Of a DNA stretch of 56,419 nt, positions 33,045-43,094 are shown in pieces. Made by a program: the position numbers and the translations under genes. Source of the DNA: an uncultured Prevotellaceae bacterium (GTDB lineage: Bacteria; Bacteroidota; Bacteroidia; Bacteroidales; Bacteroidaceae); NCBI GenBank assembly GCA_900320585.1, contig ONSV01000007.1, positions 1 through 56,419 of the forward strand, given 5' to 3'. The notes below the pieces were generated by a model. The model saw only the letters and a list, made by a program, of their open reading frames with translations, searched no databases and was not told where the DNA came from. The first letter of the stretch is position 1. Each line of letters opens with the position of its first letter.

Positions 33045-35027
33045 ATGACTAAGAAAATAGATTCAAGAATTCCCGAAGGACCAGTAGCAGAGAAATGGAC
33101 CAACTACAAGGCCCACCAGCGCTTGGTGAACCCGAAGAATAAACTGAAACTCGACATCATCGTCGTAGGTACCGGTCTGGCTGGTGCAAGTGCCGCCGCC
33201 AGTCTTGGTGAGATGGGCTTCAATGTCATCAATCTCTGTATCCAGGACTCCCCGCGCCGCGCACACTCCATCGCCGCACAAGGTGGTATCAACGCCGCCA
33301 AGTGCTATCAGAATGATGGCGACTCTGTATACCGTCTTTTCTACGACACCGTGAAGGGTGGCGACTACCGTGCCCGTGAGGCCAACGTTTACCGTCTGGC
33401 AGAGGTGTCAAACAATATCATCGACCAGTGTGTGGCACAGGGCGTGCCTTTCGCCCGTGAGTATGGTGGCATGTTGGCCAACCGCTCGTTTGGTGGCGCA
33501 CAGGTGTCGCGTACGTTCTATGCCAAGGGACAGACAGGACAGCAGCTTCTGCTCGGTGCCTACTCGTCGCTCAGCGCACAGGTACATGCCGGCAAGGTGA
33601 AGCTCTACACCCGCTACGAGATGGAAGATGTGGTGATTGTCAACGGCCGTGCCCGTGGTATCATCGCCAAGAACCTGGTCACCGGCAAGCTGGAGCGCTT
33701 CTCCGCCAATGCCGTGGTCATCGCCACTGGTGGTTATGGCAATGCCTACTTCCTCTCCACCAACGCCATGGGCTGCAACTGTACTGCTGCCGTTCAGTGC
33801 TACCGCAAGGGAGCTTATTTTGCCAACCCATCCTATGTGCAGATTCACCCCACCTGTATCCCCGTACACGGTGACAAGCAGTCGAAACTTACCCTGATGT
33901 CAGAGTCGCTGCGTAACGACGGTCGTATCTGGGTGCCCAAGAAACTTGAGGATGCCAAGGCTCTTCAGGCTGGTACCAAACAAGGATATGAGATTCCCGA
34001 GGAAGACCGCGACTACTATCTGGAGCGCCGCTATCCCGCCTTCGGTAACCTTGTTCCACGCGACGTGGCCTCACGTGCCGCCAAAGAGCGCTGCGACAAA
34101 GGCTTTGGCGTGAACAACACCGGTCTGGCCGTGTTCCTCGACTTCTCCGAGTCGATCAACCGTCTGGGCATTGATGTCATCATGCAACGCTACGGCAACC
34201 TCTTCGAGATGTACGAGGAGATCACCGACGTGTTCCCCGGCAAGAAAGCCTGCGAGATCAATGGCGTGACCTACTATCACCCCATGATGATCTATCCCGC
34301 CATCCACTACACCATGGGTGGTATTTGGGTAGACTATGAGTTGCAGACCTCCATCAAGGGACTCTTCGCCATTGGCGAGTGCAACTTCTCCGACCATGGT
34401 GCCAACCGTCTGGGTGCCTCCGCCCTTATGCAGGGTCTGGCCGACGGCTATTTCGTGTTGCCTTACACCATCCAGAACTATCTGGCCGACCAGGAGATTT
34501 GGCCACGCATCTCTACCGACCTGCCTGAGTTTGAGGCTGCCGAGAAGGCCGTTGAGGCCGAGATCGACCGTCTGATGAACATCAAGGGCAAGCGCAGTGT
34601 CGACTCCATCCACAAGGAGCTGGGCCACATCATGTGGGAGCACGTGGGTATGGGCCGCACCGCCGAAGGTCTGAAAGAAGGTATCGAACTCATCAAGAAA
34701 CTGCGCAAGGAATTCGACACCAACCTCTTTATTCCCGGAACGAAAGAAGGACTCAACATCGAGCTCGACAAGGCCATCCACCTCCGCGACTTCATCACCA
34801 TGGGTCAGTTGGTAGCCTACGATGCCCTCTCACGCAACGAGAGCTGCGGTGGCCACTTCCGTGAGGAATACCAGACAGAGGAAGGCGAGGCCAAGCGCGA
34901 CGACGAGAACTACTTCTATGTGGGCTGCTGGGAATACCAGGGCTCCGACGACAAGGCACCTGAGCTCATCAAGGAGCCGTTAGAGTATGAGGCAATCAAG
35001 GTACAAACACGTAATTATAAGAACTAA
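33045..35027 (+). CDS. sdhA: Succinate dehydrogenase/fumarate reductase flavoprotein subunit
   Basis: A 660-residue catalytic subunit interconverting succinate and fumarate. The FAD-binding motif is [10 protein letters not shown] (42-51). His74 in [16 protein letters not shown] is the expected site of covalent FAD attachment. The active-site regions [22 protein letters not shown] (two-part), IQIHPTC and the Arg-bearing [17 protein letters not shown] are present. The C-terminal [17 protein letters not shown] matches the family. In this lineage it is the terminal enzyme of fumarate respiration, yielding succinate. It lies between sdhC (32 bases) and sdhB (5 bases). Confidence 0.96.
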   Translation: MTKKIDSRIPEGPVAEKWTNYKAHQRLVNPKNKLKLDIIVVGTGLAGASAAASLGEMGFNVINLCIQDSPRRAHSIAAQGGINAAKCYQNDGDSVYRLFYDTVKGGDYRAREANVYRLAEVSNNIIDQCVAQGVPFAREYGGMLANRSFGGAQVSRTFYAKGQTGQQLLLGAYSSLSAQVHAGKVKLYTRYEMEDVVIVNGRARGIIAKNLVTGKLERFSANAVVIATGGYGNAYFLSTNAMGCNCTAAVQCYRKGAYFANPSYVQIHPTCIPVHGDKQSKLTLMSESLRNDGRIWVPKKLEDAKALQAGTKQGYEIPEEDRDYYLERRYPAFGNLVPRDVASRAAKERCDKGFGVNNTGLAVFLDFSESINRLGIDVIMQRYGNLFEMYEEITDVFPGKKACEINGVTYYHPMMIYPAIHYTMGGIWVDYELQTSIKGLFAIGECNFSDHGANRLGASALMQGLADGYFVLPYTIQNYLADQEIWPRISTDLPEFEAAEKAVEAEIDRLMNIKGKRSVDSIHKELGHIMWEHVGMGRTAEGLKEGIELIKKLRKEFDTNLFIPGTKEGLNIELDKAIHLRDFITMGQLVAYDALSRNESCGGHFREEYQTEEGEAKRDDENYFYVGCWEYQGSDDKAPELIKEPLEYEAIKVQTRNYKN

Positions 35028-35032
35028 CAATC

Positions 35033-35791
35033 ATGGCTAAAAATATATCATTCACTATCAAGTTCTGGCGTCAGAACGGACCTCGTGAGAAAGGATATTT
35101 CGACACCCACGAGATGAAAGACATTCCCGATGATACCTCTTTCCTGGAGATGCTCGACATCCTCAACGAGGAACTGATCAACGAAGGCCGTGAGCCATTC
35201 GTGTTCGACCACGACTGCCGCGAGGGTATCTGCGGAATGTGCTCACTCTATATCAACGGCACACCACACGGCAAGACCGAGCGTGGCGCCACCACCTGCC
35301 AGCTCTACATGCGCCGCTTCAACGACGGCGATGTCATCACCGTAGAGCCCTGGCGCTCGGCTGGCTTCCCCGTTATCAAAGACTGTATGGTAGACCGTGG
35401 TGCCTTCGACAAGATCATCCAGGCTGGTGGCTATACCAGCGTGCGTACAGGTCAGGCACAGGACGCCAACGCCATCCTCATCCCGAAGCAGAATGCCGAC
35501 GAGGCTATGGACTGCGCTTCGTGCATCGGTTGCGGTGCATGCGTAGCAGCCTGCAAGAACGGCTCTGCCATGCTCTTCGTGAGCTCGAAGGTAAGTCAGC
35601 TGGCTCTCCTCCCACAGGGACGTCCAGAGGCCGCCAAACGCGCCAAGGCGATGATGGCAAAGATGGAAGAGTTGGGCTTCGGCAACTGCACCAACACCCG
35701 CGCCTGCGAGGCTGTTTGCCCGAAGAGCGAGACCATTGCCAATATCGCACGTCTCAACCGCGAGTTCATCAAAGCCAAACTGGCCGACTAA
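35033..35791 (+). CDS. sdhB: Succinate dehydrogenase/fumarate reductase iron-sulfur subunit
   Basis: A 252-residue electron-transfer subunit linking the flavoprotein and cytochrome b. The [2Fe-2S] cluster cysteines are in [15 protein letters not shown] and ATTCQL. The [4Fe-4S] and [3Fe-4S] clusters use [17 protein letters not shown] and [13 protein letters not shown]. The order and spacing are as in the B-type enzyme of Bacteroidetes. It ends the operon with a very strong terminator 37 bases after its stop. Beyond it begins the gene-free origin candidate. Confidence 0.96.
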   Translation: MAKNISFTIKFWRQNGPREKGYFDTHEMKDIPDDTSFLEMLDILNEELINEGREPFVFDHDCREGICGMCSLYINGTPHGKTERGATTCQLYMRRFNDGDVITVEPWRSAGFPVIKDCMVDRGAFDKIIQAGGYTSVRTGQAQDANAILIPKQNADEAMDCASCIGCGACVAACKNGSAMLFVSSKVSQLALLPQGRPEAAKRAKAMMAKMEELGFGNCTNTRACEAVCPKSETIANIARLNREFIKAKLAD

Positions 35792-35827
35792 ACTTGTCAC
35801 AGCATTCCTCTAAGGATAATTCAATCA

Positions 35828-35859
35828 GTCAGGCAAACAAATGTTTGCCTGACTTTTTT
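35828..35859 (+). terminator. Rho-independent terminator of sdhCAB
   Basis: A perfect 12-bp stem (35828-35839 with 35842-35853) is followed directly by six T. It would shield the neighbouring origin candidate from read-through transcription. Confidence 0.9.
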
Positions 35860-35995
35860 AGGAGTTCAGAAGTTCAGAAGTTCAGGAGTTCAGACATTAC
35901 CACAACTTACAACCATTGTACAATAACCATTGAACACAACGAGATGAATTCGGACTATTGTCTGAACTCCTGCAACTCCTGAACTTCTGAACTCC
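35860..35995. repeat. Inverted GAACTCC-type repeat pair bordering the origin candidate
   Basis: Arms 35860-35896 and 35959-35995 are imperfect inverted copies of about 37 bases, each built from short units (GAACTCCTG, GAACTTCTG) and each ending in TGTCTGAACTCCTG or its complement. The 62 bases between them show nothing I can name. A third, related copy follows at 36434-36466. Confidence 0.7.
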
Positions 35996-36000
35996 AAATT

Positions 36001-36390
36001 ATTATTATATTTCTTTTATTTTTTTTAAAAATAAAGAAAATGATGAATAATGATGGGGTGTGGAAAATGTGGAAAACTATGTTGAATATCTCTATTTTTG
36101 AAATTTGATGGACTTATTTCCACTTATCCTATTGGTTGGTTGATATTAAATCATTATTTATAAATGAATTACATCGTTTTCCACAGTTATGGAATGTGGT
36201 GGATAAAGGGATGTGGAAAAGTAGGGTGGGGTAGCGTGATGTGCAAAACTGTTGCTTAAGTGTTGGAATAAAATGTATTTTTTCCACCCATTTTGTGTGG
36301 TTCTTGGATGATGTTGAAAAATGATGGTTTATTATTTGTTTTTCCATAAGTTATCCACAAGTTATCCACATTTTTATCAAAGTGTTCACA
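36001..36390. other. Putative chromosomal replication origin (oriC)
   Basis: A gene-free, A+T-rich stretch with six matches to the DnaA-box consensus TTWTNCACA. Three are on the plus strand (36177-36185, 36351-36359, 36362-36370, the last two perfect TTATCCACA in tandem). Three are on the minus strand (36059-36067, 36068-36076, 36212-36220). Near-matches with one change lie at 36198-36206 and 36279-36287. At its left end 36001-36040 is almost pure A/T and could be the unwinding element. The two parS sites and mnmG lie about 4-7 kb away. Not seen: a DnaA gene in the window. Origin status is an inference from box density and context. Confidence 0.72.
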
Positions 36391-36433
36391 AAGTACGGGA
36401 GCCGTAGTGCATGCCATCTTGCCATTCCACCAT

Positions 36434-36466
36434 TGTCTGAACTCCTTGAACTCCTGAACTCCTTGA
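36434..36466. repeat. Third GAACTCC-type repeat copy
   Basis: The sequence starts TGTCTGAACTCCTTGAACTC and continues with the same unit, in the orientation of the 35959-35995 arm. It closes the origin candidate on its right side, 19 bases before the mutS promoter. Confidence 0.65.
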
Positions 36467-36484
36467 AAAAAATAATGCCATACT

Positions 36485-36515
36485 TTTGCTTTTCAGTCGT
36501 TTTTTCGTAATTTTG
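36485..36515 (+). promoter_or_regulatory. Promoter of mutS
   Basis: TTTG (36485-36488), exactly 19 bases, TAATTTTG (36508-36515), a full consensus match. The -33 part reads TTTTGCTTTTC, identical to the extended -33 of the ychF modules. The start codon is 24 bases downstream. Confidence 0.8.
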
Positions 36516-36538
36516 CTACTTCAATCAAACCATTTGTT

Positions 36539-39169
36539 ATGGCAGCCAAGGAAAAAGGACTTACCCCTATGATGAAACAGTTTTTCACGCTGAAGGCGAA
36601 ACATCCTGATGCGCTGATGCTCTTTCGTTGTGGTGACTTCTATGAGACCTATTGCGAGGATGCGGTGGCCGCATCCAAGATTCTGGGTATTACCCTTACC
36701 CGCCGTAATAATGGTGGTACGTCGGGTTCGGCCGAGATGGCCGGATTTCCACACCATGCGCTCGACACCTACCTGCCCAAATTGATTCGTGCCGGGCGCA
36801 GGGTGGCCATTTGCGACCAGTTGGAAGATCCCAAACTCACCAAAACCCTGGTGAAGCGTGGCATCACCGAACTGGTGACTCCTGGTGTGGCCATGAGCGA
36901 CAATGTGCTCAACTACAAGGAGAACAACTTCCTTGCTGCCGTGCATTTTGGAAAAGGCTCTTGTGGCGTGGCTTTCCTCGATATCTCCACTGGCGAGTTC
37001 CTCACCGGTGAGGGAACCTACGACTATGTGGAGAAACTCATTGGCAATTTCCAACCCAAGGAGGTGCTCTACGACCGTGCCCGCAAAGCCGATTTCGAGC
37101 GCTATTTCGGTACAAAACACTGTGTGTTCGAACTCGACGACTGGGTGTTCACCTCCATGACGGCCCGTGAGAAACTGTTGCGCCATTTCCAGACCAAGTC
37201 GTTGAAGGGATTTGGTGTCGACCACCTGCAGAATGGCGTGGTGGCCGCGGGGGCCATTCTGCAGTATCTCGAACTCACCCAGCACACCCAGATCGGACAT
37301 ATCACCTCCATCTCGCGGATAGAGGAAGACAAGTATGTGCGTTTGGATAAATTCACCATCCGTTCGCTTGAATTGGTCAACACCATGCAGGAAGGCGGTT
37401 CATCACTGCTCCAGGTCATCGACAAGACCATCACGGCGATGGGTGGCCGTATGTTGCACCGATGGCTCATCTTCCCGTTGAAGGACGCGAAACCCATCAA
37501 CAAGCGCCTTGATGTGGTGGAGTATTTCTTCCGTCATCCCGACTTCCGTCAGCAGGCAGACGAACAGTTGCATCTCATCAACGACCTGGAGCGTATCATC
37601 TCGAAAGTGGCGGTAGGCAGGGTATCGCCCCGTGAGATTGTACAGTTGAAGATAGCCCTCCAGGCCATTGAGCCCATCAAGACGGCCTGTATGAGTGCCG
37701 ACCATCCGGTGCTGCGCGCCATCGGCGAGCAAATCAATATCTGCCGCACCATCCGCGACCGCATCCAGCGTGAGATCAAGCCCGACCCACCTTTCCTGGT
37801 GAACAAGGGCGACATCATCAACGACGGGGTGAACGAACAGCTCGACGAACTGCGATCCATCGCCTATAACGGCAAGGACTATCTGCTCAAGATACAGCAG
37901 CGCGAAACCGAGGCCACTGGCATCTCGTCGCTGAAGATAGGATATAATAATGTGTTTGGTTATTACCTTGAGGTGCGCAACACCTATAAGGACAAGGTGC
38001 CTGCCGAGTGGGTGCGTAAGCAGACATTGGCACAAGCCGAGCGCTATATCACCCAGGAACTGAAAGAATATGAGGAGAAAATCCTTGGCGCTGAGGATAA
38101 GATACAGGTTTTGGAAACCCAACTTTTCAACGACCTCGTGATGGCCATCCAGGAGTTCATCCCCGCCATTCAGATCAATGCCAACCTCATTGCCCGACTC
38201 GACTGCCTCCTCTCCTTCGCTACCGTATCCGAGGAGAACCACTATGTGCGTCCCGTAGTCGACGGTTCCGAGGTCATCGACATCAAGCAAGGACGGCATC
38301 CCGTCATCGAGACCCAACTGCCATTGGGCGAGCGTTATGTGCCCAACGACATCATGCTCGACAACGAGCGGCAGCAAATCATCATCATCACGGGTCCGAA
38401 TATGGCCGGTAAATCGGCGCTGTTGCGCCAGACCGCCCTTATCGTACTCATGGCCCAGATAGGATGTTTCGTGCCCGCAGAGGCCGCGAGAATAGGTTTG
38501 GTAGACAAAATATTCACCCGTGTCGGTGCCTCCGACAATATCTCGTTGGGTGAGTCCACTTTCATGGTCGAGATGACCGAGGCCGCCAATATCCTCAACA
38601 ATGTGTCGCCCCGCTCGTTGGTGCTCTTCGATGAGTTGGGCCGTGGCACCTCCACCTACGACGGCATTTCCATTGCGTGGGCCATCGTGGAATACCTACA
38701 CGAGAATGTCAAGGCCCGTGCCCGCACCCTCTTTGCCACCCATTACCATGAGCTCAATGAGATGGAGAAGAATTTCCCACGTATCAAGAACTATAACGTG
38801 AGCGTGAAGGAAGTCGACAACAAGGTCATCTTCCTCCGTCGTCTGGAACGGGGTGGTTCGGAGCACTCTTTCGGTATCCATGTGGCCGAGATAGCCGGTA
38901 TGCCCAAGAGCATCGTGCGCCGTTCGAATGTCATCCTAAAACAGTTGGAGGCCGACAGCAACAAGGTGGGAGCAGTGGGCAAACCTTCGGCACAGGCCAT
39001 CAACCAGTCGCGTGAGGGCATGCAACTGAGTTTCTTCCAGCTCGACGACCCCGTGCTCTGCCAGGTGCGCGACGAGATTTTAGGTCTCGACATCAACAAT
39101 CTCACGCCTGTCGAGGCACTCAACAAACTCAATGAAATCAAGAAAATAGTGAGTGGAAAGTCAAGTTAG
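36539..39169 (+). CDS. mutS: DNA mismatch repair protein MutS
   Basis: An 876-residue mismatch-recognition ATPase that starts repair with MutL. The mismatch-binding motif is in [15 protein letters not shown] (Phe-x-Glu type, about 26-40; the wedge Phe sits in GDFYE). The connector, lever and clamp domains follow, and the ATPase has Walker [14 protein letters not shown], Walker [14 protein letters not shown] and the dimer signature [11 protein letters not shown]. The C-terminal helix-turn-helix part ([11 protein letters not shown]) is present. Full length for the family. It is the first gene on the right side of the origin candidate and is read away from it. Confidence 0.97.
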   Translation: MAAKEKGLTPMMKQFFTLKAKHPDALMLFRCGDFYETYCEDAVAASKILGITLTRRNNGGTSGSAEMAGFPHHALDTYLPKLIRAGRRVAICDQLEDPKLTKTLVKRGITELVTPGVAMSDNVLNYKENNFLAAVHFGKGSCGVAFLDISTGEFLTGEGTYDYVEKLIGNFQPKEVLYDRARKADFERYFGTKHCVFELDDWVFTSMTAREKLLRHFQTKSLKGFGVDHLQNGVVAAGAILQYLELTQHTQIGHITSISRIEEDKYVRLDKFTIRSLELVNTMQEGGSSLLQVIDKTITAMGGRMLHRWLIFPLKDAKPINKRLDVVEYFFRHPDFRQQADEQLHLINDLERIISKVAVGRVSPREIVQLKIALQAIEPIKTACMSADHPVLRAIGEQINICRTIRDRIQREIKPDPPFLVNKGDIINDGVNEQLDELRSIAYNGKDYLLKIQQRETEATGISSLKIGYNNVFGYYLEVRNTYKDKVPAEWVRKQTLAQAERYITQELKEYEEKILGAEDKIQVLETQLFNDLVMAIQEFIPAIQINANLIARLDCLLSFATVSEENHYVRPVVDGSEVIDIKQGRHPVIETQLPLGERYVPNDIMLDNERQQIIIITGPNMAGKSALLRQTALIVLMAQIGCFVPAEAARIGLVDKIFTRVGASDNISLGESTFMVEMTEAANILNNVSPRSLVLFDELGRGTSTYDGISIAWAIVEYLHENVKARARTLFATHYHELNEMEKNFPRIKNYNVSVKEVDNKVIFLRRLERGGSEHSFGIHVAEIAGMPKSIVRRSNVILKQLEADSNKVGAVGKPSAQAINQSREGMQLSFFQLDDPVLCQVRDEILGLDINNLTPVEALNKLNEIKKIVSGKSS

Positions 39170-39212
39170 CCCCCTGTTGATGCTATTGATTTTCCGATGA
39201 GGAGTGGATGCC

Positions 39213-40196
39213 TTACCTTCTGGTTTTGATGAGGTTCAGCATCCACACGATGGCTGTGGCTGCGATATGTACGATCACGAAGGCTAGGATGAGTCGCCAA
39301 ATGTGGTTGTCGTAGGGCAGATGGCACCAGTCGAGCGCCTTGCCCACCATCAAGGGCACGCCCCCACAGATGAAATAATAATAGAGCGAGTTGGCGCCCG
39401 TCCATTCTATGGGAGCTATCCGCGGCAGTCGCAGGCAGAAGGCGCAGACAAGCAGCGCGACGAGCAGTCCGTCGATGAGCAGCAAGGTGAACGAGCTGAC
39501 GTGGATGGGTTCCACCGTGAGGCTGATGCCAGTTCGGTATTCCATTATTTTCATTCCCACAACGATTACTGCCAGCAGCGCCAGCACACTGTTGCGCCGC
39601 AGCAGGGCCACCATCTCCTTCCGTTGTCGCATCACATGGCCCATATAGAAGAAGAAGAGCATGAAGAAGGCGTTCTGCCAGCACCATAGGTTGTGCGAGG
39701 AGAGCACCTCGTCGTCGATGAGGTGATGGAGCAGGGCCACCGCCACGAAAGGCAGGGCACAACCCACCGCCATCCACAGCTCCCTGCCTTTGCACAATCG
39801 CATCATCAGCATGAAGAGGAGCTGGGTTACGATGAGAGCCGGCACAAACCATGTGGCATGGCCGGTGATGATGTTCAGGAAAGCATCTTGGATAGTGAGG
39901 TCGTCGTGTGCGAGGGTCTTGGGCAATGCGATGACCGAGGTGAAGATGAAATATGGCACTACGAGTCCAGTGACGATGGAGCGTGTTTTGCGCTTGATGC
40001 TGAATTCAGCATCCGGTCTTACGAACAAGTAGCCAGAGACAAAGAAGAAGGTGATGGCCGCGTTTCCCGCAAATACCACATAGGGGATGATTTCCTCACC
40101 GCAATAGTAGCACTCCGTATGAAACAGCAGGATGGCCATCATGCAGAGTCCGCGTGCCATGTCTATCCATAGGATGCGCTTGTCGGTAGAGGCCAT
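39213..40196 (-). CDS. Acyltransferase 3 family membrane protein
   Basis: A 327-residue protein with about 9-10 membrane helices. It begins RILWIDMARGLCMMAILLFHTECYY, where the Arg/His-bearing first helix (the family's active-site His lies in LLFHT) is diagnostic of the acyltransferase 3 (OafA/OpgC-like) family. GNAAITFFFVSGYLF and a basic cytoplasmic loop SIKRKTRSIVTGLVVPYF follow. Such enzymes add acetyl or other acyl groups to sugars of LPS, glycans or peptidoglycan on the outer side of the inner membrane; the acceptor is unknown. It is last in the leuS-yitT-rdgB-porZ run, 7 bases after porZ. Confidence 0.88.
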   Translation of the reverse strand: MASTDKRILWIDMARGLCMMAILLFHTECYYCGEEIIPYVVFAGNAAITFFFVSGYLFVRPDAEFSIKRKTRSIVTGLVVPYFIFTSVIALPKTLAHDDLTIQDAFLNIITGHATWFVPALIVTQLLFMLMMRLCKGRELWMAVGCALPFVAVALLHHLIDDEVLSSHNLWCWQNAFFMLFFFYMGHVMRQRKEMVALLRRNSVLALLAVIVVGMKIMEYRTGISLTVEPIHVSSFTLLLIDGLLVALLVCAFCLRLPRIAPIEWTGANSLYYYFICGGVPLMVGKALDWCHLPYDNHIWRLILAFVIVHIAATAIVWMLNLIKTRR

Positions 40197-40203
40197 AGTC
40201 GGT

Positions 40204-42492
40204 TCAGTTCACAATGGCTATCTTGCACACCGTGCCACTCTTTCCATCACTGGTGGCCGTCTGCACCATATACACTCCCGATGCCACTCTCTTTCCGCTG
40301 CTGTCGTTGCCATCCCAGGTGAACGACCCGCCATTGCTCCTGCCCTCGGCCACAAGCGTGCCGTTGGCCGTCACTATTTTCACGTCAGCATTCATCGAGA
40401 GTCCCGTCACGGTGATCAGGCCCGTATAGTCGGGGCGCACCGGATTGGGATAGGCATAGACGTTGTCCTTGGTCATCTCGTCGTTGGTGGCACTGGCGTC
40501 GCTCATAAACGAGCACAGTCCGAAGTCGGTACCGAAGAACACCTCTCCCGTGCGCTCATTGATGGTCACCGACTCTACATTGTCGGAGAGCAACTGGCTG
40601 TTGTTGGTCATGAAATGGTGTACCTGCTCGAAATTGTCGGAACTGATGAGGTATACCCCGTTGCCGTTGGTGCCAAACCATTTTCGGTTGCCGCCATCCA
40701 CTGCCATGCAGGTGATGTCGACACCACTGAGCAGGTAGTCGGCGAAGTTGGTACCGTCGTTTCGGGGCACCTTCACTTGAGTGAGCGTGGCGTCCGACCC
40801 GCTGTCCAGTTGGTTGGCAGGGAGCATCAGGGGTCCCACGTTGGTTCCTATCCAGATGTTTCCCTCCTTGTCCTCGGCGATGCATCGCACGCCATTGATA
40901 TTGCTCACCGTCGTACCGTCCTGGTTCACGAACTGGGTGTAGTGGTTCATGGCATTGGTGGCCGGGTCGTAGCAGTAGAAGGCGGGCAACGACCAGTGGT
41001 TGTTGACGAACCACAGGTGCTGGTGTGAGTCAATGATCATGTTCTTCATGTTGCCCAGACTGCGTCCGTTGTCGTCCATCAGTGCCTGCTGGTGGTGCGA
41101 CTCCCAGGTGCCGTCGGCTTTCAGTTCGAGCAATGATGCCGACTGTGCCAGACTGTTCAGACACCACAGGTTGCCGTTGGTGTCGTATTTCACGCCCAGC
41201 GTGAGGTTGTAGTTCATGCTCTCGTCGGGGGTAGAGAACTGCAGCGGACTGTTCTCCACATTGTATAGTCTGACGAATTTACCGTTCCTGAATTCATAGA
41301 GTCCGGCCCTGCCGCCCACCATCACGTGGGTGGGGTCCTTGGGGTCTACGTCGAGGCAGGTGAGGTCTTGGAGCAGGCTTTTCACGCGGTCCTTGAAATC
41401 CTCCTCATATATCGTCCACTCCTCGTTGCTGTAGGTCTGCACCACCGCCGGACGGAAGAACTCGGCGAAGGCATCGTAGCCGCCACCACAGGAATAGAGC
41501 GTGTTGTTAAGGTATCTCATGAACCCGAAGTAGTTGTATTTCGGGCCATCGGGCCTTATGTCGGTCTGTTGCGGAATGATGTTCTGTCCTTCAAGAGTGA
41601 GCGAGTAGAGCTTGTTGTCGGCCTGGTTGCCCCAGTAGCAGTCGTTGGCATCATCGTAGACGAAGGCCGTGGCAGCATAGTTGGGCAGCACGGCGGTGTA
41701 TTGGCTGGCCGTGGTATAGATGAGCACTTGGTCGGAGCGGCCGAGGATGAGTTTTCCTCCCCCCTCGCTGAAGAAAGTGAATCCCGGTGTGCCCACTTTC
41801 TGCCATCCGTCGGCCGTTTTGGCACAGAGGCTGCCATTGGCCACTGCCATCAGTTGGTTGTCGAAGAAGAACAGGTGGTCGGCAGGCACGTCGCTCTCCT
41901 TCGTCCAGTTGCCCTTGTCGAGCAGGTTGTCAGAGAGCCGGGCCTTCAGTATGCCCTCATTGCCCAGTCCGGCGTAGATGAAGTCGCCGTTGACGATGGT
42001 CGACGTCACTTTCCTGCCCAGGTTGTAGGTATCGCTGAACTCCCCTTTTCCCACGTTCATCTTCAGGATGCCGAAGTTGGTCGAGAGATAGGCATACGAA
42101 CCGTTTACCCTCACCTCGTTGATGGTCTTGTCGTCGGTGGTGGTCTTGTTGTAGAGCGCCGATACGTTCAGCACGTTGCCCTTGTCGTCGAGCAGGTCGA
42201 TGTTCTGGTTTTGGTAGGCGATGACGAGTCGTTTGGCCGCCTTGCAGTAGGCGATGTGGGCAATGTTGCAGTCGCTGAGCACATTGGTGTTGTCGTAGGT
42301 ATCGACACTGGTGTCGGAGAGCCGGTATGAGAAGAGTCCACCCGAGGAGAGCACGTAGACGGTGTTTCCCGTAGGCACGATCTCGGTGATGTTGCCGTAG
42401 GCCAGGTACGAGGTCCAGGTGCCGATGGGTGCCGCGCCCACGGCCATGAAGCAGAGGGCAAGCAGCAGTGAGGTGAGTGTCGTTCTTCTCAT
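40204..42492 (-). CDS. porZ: PorZ-like beta-propeller protein of the type IX secretion system
   Basis: A 762-residue exported protein with a signal peptide (about 1-20, ending VGAAP). Repeats of the two-component-regulator-propeller type fill residues 25-665: segments such as LWFVNNHWSLPAFYCYD, GNIWIGTNVGPLML, RKWFGTNGNGVYLIS and GEVFFGTDFGLCSF. The last 90 residues form a beta-sandwich CTD (YAYPNPVRPDYTGLITVTG to GVYMVQTATSDG) as in T9SS cargo. By family knowledge PorZ sits on the cell surface in the attachment complex that ties cargo to A-LPS. No other T9SS genes are in the window. It lies 12 bases after rdgB. Confidence 0.82.
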   Translation of the reverse strand: MRRTTLTSLLLALCFMAVGAAPIGTWTSYLAYGNITEIVPTGNTVYVLSSGGLFSYRLSDTSVDTYDNTNVLSDCNIAHIAYCKAAKRLVIAYQNQNIDLLDDKGNVLNVSALYNKTTTDDKTINEVRVNGSYAYLSTNFGILKMNVGKGEFSDTYNLGRKVTSTIVNGDFIYAGLGNEGILKARLSDNLLDKGNWTKESDVPADHLFFFDNQLMAVANGSLCAKTADGWQKVGTPGFTFFSEGGGKLILGRSDQVLIYTTASQYTAVLPNYAATAFVYDDANDCYWGNQADNKLYSLTLEGQNIIPQQTDIRPDGPKYNYFGFMRYLNNTLYSCGGGYDAFAEFFRPAVVQTYSNEEWTIYEEDFKDRVKSLLQDLTCLDVDPKDPTHVMVGGRAGLYEFRNGKFVRLYNVENSPLQFSTPDESMNYNLTLGVKYDTNGNLWCLNSLAQSASLLELKADGTWESHHQQALMDDNGRSLGNMKNMIIDSHQHLWFVNNHWSLPAFYCYDPATNAMNHYTQFVNQDGTTVSNINGVRCIAEDKEGNIWIGTNVGPLMLPANQLDSGSDATLTQVKVPRNDGTNFADYLLSGVDITCMAVDGGNRKWFGTNGNGVYLISSDNFEQVHHFMTNNSQLLSDNVESVTINERTGEVFFGTDFGLCSFMSDASATNDEMTKDNVYAYPNPVRPDYTGLITVTGLSMNADVKIVTANGTLVAEGRSNGGSFTWDGNDSSGKRVASGVYMVQTATSDGKSGTVCKIAIVN

Positions 42493-42504
42493 GTAGGGTT
42501 TGCG

Positions 42505-43092
42505 TTATTTCTCGCTGAGGAAGCGGGCCAGTTTCTCGGTGGCCCTGGCGCGGTGCGAGATGTGGTTCTTGATTTCCATACCCAGTTGGGCGAAGGTCTG
42601 GTCGTAGCCGTCGGGTTGGAAGATGGGGTCGTAGCCGAATCCCTCGCCGCCATGACGCTCGCGAGTAATCTGGCCCTCGACGATACCCTCGAAGGTGTTT
42701 ACCTCGCGATGATCGCCATCCAGTGTTATTAACGCGATAACAGTGCGAAATCTTGCCTTCCGATTGTTATTTTCTCCTAATTCGCCGAGCAGTTTTCTCA
42801 TATTCGCCTCGCTGTCGTGTCCCTCGCCGGCATATCGTGCCGAGTAGATACCAGGAGCGCCGCCCAGCGCGTCCACCTCCAGTCCGGTGTCGTCGGCGAA
42901 GCAACTGATATGATAGTGGTCGACCACGTATTCTGCTTTCTGCAGGGCATTGCCCTCCAGGGTGTCGGCGGTCTCGGGGATATCGGCGTGGCATCCGATG
43001 TCGCTGAGCGAGAGCACTTCTATACGGTGGCCCAGTATCTGTCTTATCTCCGACAGTTTGTGGGCGTTGTTGGTAGCAAAGACTATTCTCAT
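42505..43092 (-). CDS. rdgB: XTP/dITP pyrophosphatase (RdgB/HAM1)
   Basis: A 195-residue house-cleaning enzyme that hydrolyses dITP, ITP and XTP to monophosphates and keeps deaminated purines out of nucleic acids. The start [20 protein letters not shown] carries the substrate-binding TNNxxK motif. [25 protein letters not shown] holds the catalytic Asp region. GFGYDPIF and [10 protein letters not shown] end the protein, the SHR motif contacting the base. Normal length. It begins 2 bases after the YitT gene stop on the same strand. Confidence 0.96.
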   Translation of the reverse strand: MRIVFATNNAHKLSEIRQILGHRIEVLSLSDIGCHADIPETADTLEGNALQKAEYVVDHYHISCFADDTGLEVDALGGAPGIYSARYAGEGHDSEANMRKLLGELGENNNRKARFRTVIALITLDGDHREVNTFEGIVEGQITRERHGGEGFGYDPIFQPDGYDQTFAQLGMEIKNHISHRARATEKLARFLSEK

Positions 43093-43094
43093 GG

